The position numbers were made by a program, and so were the translations under genes. The notes under the pieces were generated by a model, which saw only the letters and a list, made by a program, of their open reading frames with translations, was not told where the DNA came from and made no database searches. Positions 1 through 5,355 of a stretch of DNA of 7,214 bases are shown piece by piece (positions within the stretch are counted from its first letter, which is position 1; the number at the start of each line of letters is the position of its first letter). Origin of the DNA: Rhizobiaceae bacterium (GTDB lineage Bacteria; Pseudomonadota; Alphaproteobacteria; Rhizobiales; Rhizobiaceae); NCBI GenBank assembly GCA_004299545.1, contig SCRB01000907.1:1-7214 (forward strand). The letters are read 5' to 3'.

Positions 1-428
1 CCGTTCGCCAAGCGCGCGCGGATATAAGGTTGCCTCGCCGACCCTGTCAAGCGCTTGCGGGCTCGTATGAAACGGGTGGGATTGGTGCCCCTGTGACAAA
101 TGGGTCGCCAGATGCGGTCCAGCCGCCGCGCCATGCCGTAGTTTGTCTGCCCCGAGAGGAGGCGGCGCGTTTCCGTGGCTCGATGTCGACGGATGCGTTA
201 GCAGGGCGGGGGTTGCCGGAGTGCGTCATTTCTTCACTCGCGAAGAGGGATGGGCAGAGGAGAGACGACAAAGCGAAATGGGCGAACGTCAACGCATGAT
301 CTTTTCGGAAAGTCGGCGTCCACTTTTCCGTTTCACGCTCCAAAGAGTTATCGCATCATCCCCGCCGGGGTTGAGTTCCGCCGCCGTCACCGATATGTCT
401 CGCGGCATCAGGTTCCGGGTATCCATTC
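1..428. other. 428-base stretch without a convincing gene
   Basis: I see no recognisable gene here. Open frames on both strands have low-complexity, Arg/Pro/Gly-rich translations typical of non-coding GC-rich DNA and resemble no family I know. Frame 1 reads only eight sense codons (PFAKRARI) before TAA at 25-27, so the extreme left edge could be the tail of a rightward gene, but this is too short to call. A perfect 10-bp palindrome, CAAGCGCTTG, lies at 48-57. The last part should contain the promoter of the oxidoreductase gene at 429, but I cannot point to clear -35/-10 boxes. Confidence 0.5.
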
Positions 429-1406
429 ATGAAACCGCGCATAGCAGTCCTCGGCTGCGGATATTGGGGCAGCAATCATATCCGCACCCTCAAGTCGCTC
501 GACGCCCTCTATGCGGTCTCCGACGCCAACCGGGCGCGTGCTGAAGGCTTTGCGAGCGAACAGGATTGCCTCGCCATCGATCCGGACGAACTGTATCGAC
601 GCCATGATGTTGATGCCATCGTCATGGCCCTGCCGCCGCAATTTCACGCTGAAAGCGCCATCCGTGCCGTCCGCAACGGCAAGGATGTGCTCGTTGAAAA
701 GCCAGCCGCGCTCACGGCCGCCGATGCCACGCGTGCTGTAAAGGCCGCGCGCGAGGAACGGCGCATCTTCATGGTCGGGCATGTACTGCGCTTCCATCCT
801 GCCTTCGAGCGGCTCAAGGCCCTGATCGACGCGGGCGAACTGGGAGAGGTGAGATATATTCATTCCCACCGGCTCGGGCTCGGGAAATTCCATACCGAAA
901 ACGACGCGCTATGGGATCTCGCTCCGCACGACCTGTCGATGATCGTGGCCATCACCGGAGAACCGCCGGACGAGATACGCGGAGAAGGGGCGGCCCTTCT
1001 CGACCATTTGAGCGATTTTGCCCATCTCCATATGCATTTTCCAAGCGGTATTCGCAGCCACCTTTTCGCTTCCCGTCTCAACCCTTATCGCGAGCGCCGT
1101 CTGACCGTCGTCGGGACTCGCGCCATGGCGGTGTTCGACGATGTCGAGCCCTGGGAACGTAAGCTCGCCGTCTATCGGCACGCCATCTGGCAGGACAGCG
1201 GCCATTGGGCCTTTACCGCCAACGAGCCGTCCTATGTGAAAGTCGAGCAAGGCATGCCGCTGACGCGTGAATTGCAGCATTTCATGCATTGTGTCCGCAC
1301 GCGCGAGGAACCCAGGACGAACGGCGAGGAGGCGATACTGGTTCTCGAGATTCTGACGGCTGGCACCGTGACGCACGATTCGCCGACCCATCCGGCGCTG
1401 CCGTAG
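429..1406 (+). CDS. Gfo/Idh/MocA-family NAD(P)-dependent oxidoreductase, probably acting on a sugar or nucleotide sugar
   Basis: The protein has 325 residues, the usual size for the family. The N-terminal Rossmann fold carries the dinucleotide motif GCGYWG (residues 9-14). Asp32 at the end of the second strand favours NAD over NADP. The family signature EKP is at 90-92, with the Lys acting in catalysis and cofactor contact. The C-terminal substrate half has VGHVLRFHP (116-124) and DLAPHD (163-168), whose His167 sits where the family keeps its catalytic histidine. The GxGYWGxN form of the first motif is common in WlbA/WbpB-like enzymes that oxidise the 3-hydroxyl of UDP-N-acetyl-sugar acids, so a nucleotide-sugar substrate is a reasonable guess. 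However, no aminotransferase, acyltransferase or other sugar gene is beside it, and the substrate is unknown. The ATG at 429 sits immediately before the Rossmann strand; its ribosome binding site is weak. The gene converges on mnmA. Confidence 0.88.
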   Translation: MKPRIAVLGCGYWGSNHIRTLKSLDALYAVSDANRARAEGFASEQDCLAIDPDELYRRHDVDAIVMALPPQFHAESAIRAVRNGKDVLVEKPAALTAADATRAVKAAREERRIFMVGHVLRFHPAFERLKALIDAGELGEVRYIHSHRLGLGKFHTENDALWDLAPHDLSMIVAITGEPPDEIRGEGAALLDHLSDFAHLHMHFPSGIRSHLFASRLNPYRERRLTVVGTRAMAVFDDVEPWERKLAVYRHAIWQDSGHWAFTANEPSYVKVEQGMPLTRELQHFMHCVRTREEPRTNGEEAILVLEILTAGTVTHDSPTHPALP

Positions 1407-1465
1407 GTCGTAGCAACGATTTCGGACACCAACGCAGTCAACCGTTAAATCGTCACTACGACCTA
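1404..1465. repeat. Imperfect inverted repeat between convergent genes, possible two-way terminator
   Basis: Arms 1404-1422 and 1447-1465 are complementary at 17 of 19 positions, with the outer ten bases (TAGGTCGTAG / CTACGACCTA) perfect. The loop is 24 bases. The left arm begins with the stop codon of the oxidoreductase gene, and the right arm ends 25 bases beyond the mnmA stop. The position between two converging genes suits a bidirectional transcription terminator. Neither side has a proper U-tract, so a protein-binding or dispersed palindromic element is also possible. The complementarity is seen directly; the function is inferred. Confidence 0.6.
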
Positions 1466-1490
1466 GGGTTCTTTCGCCGGCGCGGAAAAC

Positions 1491-2681
1491 TCAGGAAAAA
1501 GCGGAATGAGCCGGCTGGCTGTCCAGTCGCGAGAGCATCGCTTCGGCCTTCGCGCCCCTTTCGGCGCGGCTGATGAAGCCTCCGCCAAGAACGCGGGCGT
1601 CATTGCCGCCGTCGGAATAGAGCACGCAGGCCTGGCCTGGGGCAATGCCCGCCTCGCCGTCGATGAGTTCGACCGAAATTGCACCATCTCCCGGCCTGAG
1701 CATCGCCGGGCGCGGCGGGCGCGTGGACCGTACCTTGGCGAACAGTTCGATACCCCTCGGCGGGATGCGGTCGAGCGCCTCGTCGCCGAGCCAGTTCACG
1801 TCGCGCAGGAACAGACGATGCGTGTCGAGCGCCTCGCGCGGGCCGACTACGACGCGGGCGTGACGGGCATCGAGGTGAATAACGTAAAGCGGTTCCCCAG
1901 CCGCCACGCCGATACCGCGTCTCTGGCCGATTGTGAAATGGACGATCCCGTCATGGTGACCAAGCACGCGGCCGTCCATATGGACGATCTCCCCAGGAGA
2001 GGCGGCGCCCGGCCGCAACTTGGCGATGATATCGGAATATTTTCCCTGCGGTACGAAACAGATGTCCTGGCTGTCATGCTTGGCGGCGACGGAGAGCCCC
2101 ATCTCCTCTGCGATCCGCCTGACCTCGGGCTTTGCGAGTCCGCCGAGCGGGAAGCGTAGATAATCGAGTTGTTCCTGCGTGGTGGCGAACAGGAAATAGC
2201 TCTGGTCGCGGTCGCCGTCGACAGGCCGGTAAAGAGCGCGATGGGCGCCGTTCGGCCGCGAACGGATGTAGTGGCCCGTTGCCAGCGCATCGGCACCGAG
2301 ATCGCGCGCGGTTTCGAGCAGGTCGGCGAATTTGACGGTCTGGTTGCAGGAAACGCACGGAATCGGCGTTTCGCCGGCGACATAGCTTTCGGCGAAAGGG
2401 TTGATGACCGTCTCGCGAAAACGCTTTTCATAGTTGAGGACGTAGTGTGGCATGCCGAGCGTCTCCGCAACGCGGCGCGCGTCGTCTATGTCCTGGCCGG
2501 CGCAACATGAGCCGACCCGATGGGCAGCCGCGCCATGATCGTAAAGCTGGAGGGTGACGCCGACGACGTCATAGCCTTCCTTTTTCAACAGGCCCGCGAC
2601 GACGGAGGAATCGACGCCGCCCGACATGGCGACGACGACCCGTGTCTCATCGGGACGGGCAGGAAGATCGAGACTGTTCAT
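1491..2681 (-). CDS. mnmA: tRNA-specific 2-thiouridylase MnmA
   Basis: MnmA activates U34 of tRNA-Lys, -Glu and -Gln with ATP in the cytoplasm and inserts sulfur to give 2-thiouridine. The reading starts [12 protein letters not shown] and has 396 residues, close to other alphaproteobacterial MnmA proteins. The ATP-pyrophosphatase loop SGGVDSS is at 20-26. The catalytic cysteine is Cys112 in [11 protein letters not shown]. The second, persulfide-carrying cysteine is Cys208 in [17 protein letters not shown] (134-138) and RDQSYFL (158-164) are further family blocks, and a C-terminal beta-barrel follows. The open frame continues 95 codons upstream of this ATG, but that stretch is non-homologous and basic, so I chose the ATG at 2681, which directly precedes the ATP-binding strand. 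Its Shine-Dalgarno is weak (GGAA about ten bases upstream). It is divergent from sciP across 390 bases. Confidence 0.96.
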   Translation of the reverse strand: MNSLDLPARPDETRVVVAMSGGVDSSVVAGLLKKEGYDVVGVTLQLYDHGAAAHRVGSCCAGQDIDDARRVAETLGMPHYVLNYEKRFRETVINPFAESYVAGETPIPCVSCNQTVKFADLLETARDLGADALATGHYIRSRPNGAHRALYRPVDGDRDQSYFLFATTQEQLDYLRFPLGGLAKPEVRRIAEEMGLSVAAKHDSQDICFVPQGKYSDIIAKLRPGAASPGEIVHMDGRVLGHHDGIVHFTIGQRRGIGVAAGEPLYVIHLDARHARVVVGPREALDTHRLFLRDVNWLGDEALDRIPPRGIELFAKVRSTRPPRPAMLRPGDGAISVELIDGEAGIAPGQACVLYSDGGNDARVLGGGFISRAERGAKAEAMLSRLDSQPAHSAFS

Positions 2682-3071
2682 TATGCGAATTCCAGTGTTG
2701 CGCGCCGTTATATAAGAGGCAGCGTGGGAAATATAGGGCAGGGAAAGCGAGCACGCCACCCGGGCGCGCGCCGCGATCGGCGAAAGCGTCGGGCGGGATC
2801 CACTCGCGGGGCGCCTGCTTGCGCGAGGCGGAACTGCCTCTCGTCCCGCCGTAATCGGCCCGTAATGGCCATGAAATACGGCGAAGGCCCGGCCGATCGC
2901 GTCGCCTGAGCACCTCATCCGGGCATTTGAGGCAAATTGAAGACCCGAGCGTAACCGTCTCTTCATTGTCTATGTGCGTCAATATGTTTGGCTATCCTGG
3001 CGCTTAGGTAAATTTTAAAACTGCGGCGCTAGTTTTGCGTTCGATTAGGTCTTGGGTGTGTAGAGAGTACG
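2682..3071. promoter_or_regulatory. Divergent mnmA/sciP control region, 390 bases, non-coding
   Basis: Open frames crossing this stretch have no family resemblance, so I treat it as regulatory. The mnmA-proximal half is very GC-rich and holds inverted repeats: a 7-bp pair at 2792-2798/2844-2850 and another at 2854-2860/2891-2897. It also holds two copies of CCGTAAT, at 2849-2855 and 2860-2866, eleven bases apart. The sciP-proximal third (about 2930-3060) is clearly AT-richer and contains the candidate CtrA box at 3004-3018. I could not identify confident sigma-70 boxes for either gene. Confidence 0.55.
3004..3018 (+). promoter_or_regulatory. Candidate CtrA-binding box upstream of sciP
   Basis: The sequence reads TTAG-N7-TTAA, matching seven of eight fixed positions of the CtrA full site TTAA-N7-TTAA, and is followed by AAAC. 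It lies 53 bases before the sciP start codon in an AT-rich patch. In Caulobacter sciP is itself a CtrA target, which fits. Binding is inferred, not shown. Confidence 0.5.
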
Positions 3072-3347
3072 ATGACCGATCTTGTAAGGCCGCGTGTGAA
3101 ATACGTTATAGGGCCGGATGGGAGCCCGCTGACCGTCGCCGATTTGCCACCGAGCAATACGCGTCGATGGGTCATCCGTCGCAAGGCCGAAGTGGTGGCT
3201 GCCGTGCGCGGCGGCCTGCTCAGCCTGGAGGAAGCGTGCCAGCGCTACAAGCTGACGACGGAAGAGTTTCTTTCCTGGCAGGCTTCCATAGATGAGTACG
3301 GGCTTGCGGGTTTGAGAACGACGCGCATCCAGCAATATCGCCACTGA
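3072..3347 (+). CDS. sciP: SciP (DUF1153), small inhibitor of CtrA-dependent transcription
   Basis: The 91-residue product is a full-length SciP. The near-invariant N-terminal block KYVIGPDGSPLT covers residues 10-21, followed by ADLPP (23-27) and RRWVIRRKAEVV (31-42). A helix-turn-helix of Trp-repressor type spans roughly 37-70 (GGLLSLEEACQRY, then LTTEEFLSWQ). The basic C-terminus ends RIQQYRH. In Caulobacter SciP contacts CtrA and/or promoter DNA and represses CtrA-activated genes, many of them flagellar, late in the cell cycle. The start ATG at 3072 is preceded by a modest GAGAG ribosome binding site. It is monocistronic here, with a candidate CtrA box upstream and ctrA about 1.2 kb downstream, so a feedback loop with CtrA is likely. 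No frameshift or missing conserved block is visible. Confidence 0.95.
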   Translation: MTDLVRPRVKYVIGPDGSPLTVADLPPSNTRRWVIRRKAEVVAAVRGGLLSLEEACQRYKLTTEEFLSWQASIDEYGLAGLRTTRIQQYRH

Positions 3348-3591
3348 CGCTGGTGCTGTGCGAAGAGCCAGGACGGCAGCTCCTCGGGCGGCATCCAATT
3401 TTCGTTCAGGCGTTGTCCCGCGGTAAGGGCGCGCTCTCAAGCGCAGGCCGCCGCCTGGCAATTCAAATTCAATACTCTTGCCAGTGTTTTTCCGGTGCTC
3501 TTGACTGGGCCGTTCCGGGGAAATCTTTTGTCTTCGCGTGCAGATGATGGGGCACCGCGGAAGGCGCTCTGCTTGCCGGATAAAGGAATGA

Positions 3592-3611
3592 CCGCCATGT
3601 CGCGATGGCGG
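3592..3611. repeat. Short hairpin CCGCCAT/ATGGCGG
   Basis: A perfect 7-bp inverted repeat (3592-3598 and 3605-3611) has a 6-base loop. It lies in the sciP/fliJ intergenic region. No T-run follows on either strand, so terminator function is uncertain. Confidence 0.4.
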
Positions 3612-3639
3612 CCCGGATCATGCGGGGTGATCGTTCAAT

Positions 3640-3677
3640 CCGATGATGGTTTGTGCGGCCGATGATGGTTTGTGCGG
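3640..3677. repeat. Perfect 19-bp tandem duplication
   Basis: CCGATGATGGTTTGTGCGG occurs twice with no gap (3640-3658 and 3659-3677). The second copy runs into the hairpin at 3672-3695. The copies are identical, which points to a recent slippage event. It is in non-coding DNA, and I see no gene consequence. Confidence 0.9.
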
Positions 3678-3695
3678 CGCGCCGGATCGCCGCAC
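3672..3695. terminator. GC hairpin downstream of fliJ, possible terminator
   Basis: GTGCGGCG (3672-3679) and CGCCGCAC (3688-3695) form a perfect 8-bp stem with an 8-base loop, 29 bases past the fliJ stop on the minus strand. A smaller GGGCC/GGCTCC stem lies between it and the stop. There is no U-tract, so intrinsic termination would be inefficient; the role is inferred from position. Confidence 0.35.
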
Positions 3696-3723
3696 GCCGG
3701 GAATGAAGGGCCTTTCGGCTCCC

Positions 3724-4101
3724 TCAGCCGACGGCGGCGCGACCGGCTGCTTCATCACCCTCGCGACCGCGCGCATCGCGGGTTTCCAGCATTTCCGCCT
3801 TTGCCAGGTCTGCTTCCGCTTCGGTGAGCAGCGTTTCCGCCATCTTGCGCTGTTCGGAGAGATCGGCCTGCGAATTCTTCAGATTATCGCGCCGCTGGCG
3901 CGCCGCCTTGGCGAAGGTCGGATAGGCGAAATGATTGATGTCGGTGATGCCCGCCTTTTTCTCTTCAGCGAGGATCTGCGCCTCGAGTTCCGACGCCATT
4001 CTCTCGAATTCCGCAATCATCATGTCGAGCTGAGTGAGCTGCCGCCGCTTCTCGTTCACCTGAAACCGTTTCAGGCGGACGAGATTTTCACGTGACTTCA
4101 T
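3724..4101 (-). CDS. fliJ: FliJ-like flagellar export protein, coiled coil
   Basis: FliJ is a soluble coiled-coil component of the flagellar type III export apparatus. It works with the ATPase FliI and the gate protein FlhA. The 125-residue product is almost entirely helical, rich in Glu, Lys, Arg, Gln and Ala. Two likely helices (about 5-50 and 63-108) are separated by a short loop with ITDINHFAYPTF (52-63), giving the helical hairpin expected of FliJ. The tail after residue 108 is Gly/Ala/Arg-rich and probably disordered. The start ATG at 4101 has a good Shine-Dalgarno, AGGAG (4109-4113) with seven bases of spacing. No fliI is adjacent, although in Caulobacter the two are paired. Placement between sciP and ctrA matches what I recall for Hyphomicrobiales. 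Coiled-coil proteins are hard to assign by eye, so the family call leans partly on this context. Confidence 0.8.
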   Translation of the reverse strand: MKSRENLVRLKRFQVNEKRRQLTQLDMMIAEFERMASELEAQILAEEKKAGITDINHFAYPTFAKAARQRRDNLKNSQADLSEQRKMAETLLTEAEADLAKAEMLETRDARGREGDEAAGRAAVG

Positions 4102-4304
4102 GGGGGTACTCCTAAACGCTTATACCCGGCCCCTCGGCCCCACTTTGCCCTGATGTGGTCCCTGCCGCGCGCCCCGTCCCTTGGAAAACAATTTCCTAAG
4201 CTTTTGCGCGGCCGGTAACCTTTCGTTTACGGGCATTGTTAATCATAGGGGGCAGGCATTAAGGGCGGGTAAAAATCAATCCGTCGAGTGGAAGGCGACA
4301 AAGC

Positions 4305-4470
4305 GATTCCAATGAATCACTTATCGTTGGAAGTTAATGTAAATTTTCGCGATTTCGAGCCGTCATTTTTGCATGGGATTCAGAAGGGTGAACCCGATAG
4401 CTGAAAAAACCGATAACGCTTGCCAAACCGAATCAGTTTTTGTTAACCATTTGGTGGCAGGCTTCGATTC
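4305..4470. promoter_or_regulatory. Cluster of five GANTC (CcrM methylation) sites upstream of ctrA
   Basis: GATTC 4305-4309, GAATC 4314-4318, GATTC 4377-4381, GAATC 4430-4434 and GATTC 4466-4470. GANTC is the target of the cell-cycle DNA methyltransferase CcrM, conserved across most Alphaproteobacteria. By chance one site per about 256 bases would be expected at even base composition. In Caulobacter the methylation state of GANTC at ctrA P1 times transcription to passage of the replication fork. Confidence 0.7.
4443..4450 (+). promoter_or_regulatory. CtrA half-site TTAACCAT upstream of ctrA
   Basis: TTAACCAT is an exact match to the 8-base CtrA half-site described for Caulobacter, as I recall it. 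It begins 108 bases before the ctrA start. A second GTTAAC lies at 4475-4480, 33 bases (about three helical turns) from the GTTAAC at 4442-4447. Autoregulation of ctrA is established in Caulobacter; here it is inferred. Confidence 0.4.
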
Positions 4471-4504
4471 ATGCGTTAACTGTTCCGATTGCTGCATGCG
4501 CGAA

Positions 4505-4538
4505 CCCATGCGGGGACAGGGCCCATGCGGGGACAGGG
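4505..4538 (+). repeat. Perfect 17-bp tandem duplication in the ctrA leader
   Basis: CCCATGCGGGGACAGGG is present twice back to back (4505-4521 and 4522-4538), ending 12 bases before the ctrA ATG and just before the Shine-Dalgarno GGGG (4541-4544). Each copy contains an ATG (4508 and 4525) out of frame with ctrA, plus a purine-rich GGGGACAGGG that resembles a ribosome binding site. Confidence 0.9.
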
Positions 4539-4550
4539 AAGGGGAATGAC

Positions 4551-5246
4551 ATGCGCGTTCTGCTGATTGAAGATGACAGTGCGACCGCACAAAGCATCGA
4601 ACTGATGCTGAAATCGGAAAGCTTCAATGTCTACACGACGGACCTCGGCGAAGAGGGAGTCGATCTCGGCAAGCTCTACGACTACGATATCATCCTGCTC
4701 GACCTCAATCTGCCGGACATGTCTGGTTACGAGGTGCTCAGGACGCTGCGCCTGTCCAAGGTGAAGACGCCGATCCTCATTCTCTCGGGTATGGCGGGCA
4801 TAGAGGACAAGGTGAGGGGCCTTGGCTTCGGCGCCGACGACTATATGACGAAGCCGTTCCATAAGGACGAACTGGTCGCACGCATCCACGCCATCGTCAG
4901 ACGCTCCAAGGGCCACGCGCAATCGGTGATTACGACAGGCGACCTGATCGTCAATCTCGACGCCAAGACCGTCGAGGTCGGCGGGCAGCGCGTTCATCTC
5001 ACCGGCAAGGAATACCAGATGCTGGAGCTTCTCTCGCTCCGCAAGGGCACGACGCTCACCAAGGAGATGTTCCTCAACCATCTCTATGGCGGCATGGATG
5101 AGCCGGAGCTGAAGATCATCGATGTCTTTATCTGCAAGCTCCGCAAGAAGCTCGACACCGCTTCTGGCGGCCAGAATTACATCGAAACGGTGTGGGGCCG
5201 CGGCTATGTGTTGCGCGAGCCTGAGGAAATCCGCGAAAGCGCCTGA
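4551..5246 (+). CDS. ctrA: Cell-cycle master regulator CtrA (OmpR-type response regulator)
   Basis: CtrA is the phosphorylated transcription factor that controls division, flagellar and envelope genes in Alphaproteobacteria and, in some, replication initiation. The 231-residue protein has the usual length. The receiver domain (about 1-115) carries the acidic pair Asp8/Asp9, phosphoacceptor Asp51 in LLDLNLPD, switch residue Ser79 and Lys101 in the YMTKPF motif. The winged-helix DNA-binding domain (about 125-225) has [17 protein letters not shown], the recognition segment [13 protein letters not shown], and the wing [11 protein letters not shown]. It ends in ESA rather than the Ala-Ala end used by ClpXP in Caulobacter, so its turnover signal may differ. 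I chose the ATG at 4551 because MRVLLIEDD is the conserved start and GGGG sits six bases upstream; the open frame's earlier part is leader DNA. Phosphate should come from ChpT, encoded nearby. Convergent with the receiver gene at 5356. Confidence 0.98.
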   Translation: MRVLLIEDDSATAQSIELMLKSESFNVYTTDLGEEGVDLGKLYDYDIILLDLNLPDMSGYEVLRTLRLSKVKTPILILSGMAGIEDKVRGLGFGADDYMTKPFHKDELVARIHAIVRRSKGHAQSVITTGDLIVNLDAKTVEVGGQRVHLTGKEYQMLELLSLRKGTTLTKEMFLNHLYGGMDEPELKIIDVFICKLRKKLDTASGGQNYIETVWGRGYVLREPEEIRESA

Positions 5247-5250
5247 GGCG

Positions 5251-5350
5251 GGCAGTCGGCAATAGGCAGTTCGGTGGTGGGCGAGATAGACCGGTGGCAA
5301 ATGTTGCCCGCCGGGTCGGACCTGTTTCCAACTGCCTATTGCCGACTGCC
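5251..5350. repeat. Perfect 21-bp inverted repeat between ctrA and the receiver gene
   Basis: Arms 5251-5271 and 5330-5350 are exact reverse complements over 21 bases, separated by 58 bases. They begin four bases after the ctrA stop and end five bases beyond the receiver gene's stop. The right side reads as three related heptamers: ACTGCCT, ATTGCCG, ACTGCCG (5331-5351). Inside the spacer is a GGCAA/TTGCC hairpin (5296-5308). Nested in it, folded RNA could also pair GTGGGC with GCCCGC. The element could act as a two-way terminator, although no strong U-tract follows, or it may be a dispersed palindromic repeat. No transposase is present. Confidence 0.85.
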
Positions 5351-5355
5351 GTGTT

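Larger units (their letters stand above)
3348..3723. other. 376-base non-coding stretch between convergent sciP and fliJ
   Basis: I find no credible gene. The one open frame of 64 codons (3353-3547) resembles nothing I know. The stretch holds a small CAGGC/GCCTG hairpin (3444-3457), a short T-run at 3487-3491, a CCGCCAT/ATGGCGG hairpin (3592-3611), a perfect 19-bp tandem duplication (3640-3677) and a strong GC hairpin (3672-3695). It is unusually long for a gap between two converging genes and may contain decayed sequence or a small RNA, but nothing proves either. Confidence 0.5.
4102..4550. promoter_or_regulatory. Divergent fliJ/ctrA control region, 449 bases
   Basis: No gene is visible. 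The stretch from about 4200 to 4480 is markedly AT-richer than its surroundings. It contains five GANTC sites (4305-4470), TTAACCAT at 4443-4450, and a second GTTAAC at 4475-4480. Two weaker CtrA-like full sites match six of eight fixed positions each: GTAA-N7-TTTA at 4215-4229 and TTAA-N7-TTTC at 4334-4348. A 17-bp tandem duplication ends 12 bases before ctrA. In Caulobacter ctrA has two promoters, one sensitive to CcrM methylation and GcrA and one activated by CtrA itself. The motifs here suggest the same logic, but promoter positions are not resolved by reading alone. Confidence 0.65.

Noticed and set aside
47..544. Open frames 30-299, 143-544 (plus) and 47-343 (minus) at the left end
   Set aside because: Overlapping frames on both strands with low-complexity translations, no ribosome binding sites of note and no family resemblance. 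The 143-544 frame also overlaps the start of a real gene.
408..1391. Minus-strand open frames at 408-893 and 909-1391
   Set aside because: They are antisense shadows of the oxidoreductase gene, which has a continuous Rossmann/EKP/His signature on the plus strand.
1506..2159. Long plus-strand open frame of 217 codons
   Set aside because: It is antisense to mnmA, whose catalytic motifs are intact on the other strand. The translation resembles no family.
2682..2966. N-terminal extension of MnmA by 95 codons to 2966
   Set aside because: MnmA proteins start just before the ATP-binding loop. The added stretch is Arg/Ala/Pro-rich and covers the divergent promoter region.
3640..3677. CRISPR-like repeat
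   Set aside because: The two copies are directly adjacent, with no spacers between them and no cas genes; it is a simple tandem duplication.
4476..5300. Minus-strand open frame of 274 codons
   Set aside because: It is the complement of ctrA in a GC-rich gene. Receiver and winged-helix motifs are on the plus strand, and the frame shows no motif of its own.
5251..5350. Insertion sequence or MITE with terminal inverted repeats
   Set aside because: The arms are perfect, but the element holds no transposase and I see no flanking target-site duplication, so I record it only as an inverted repeat.
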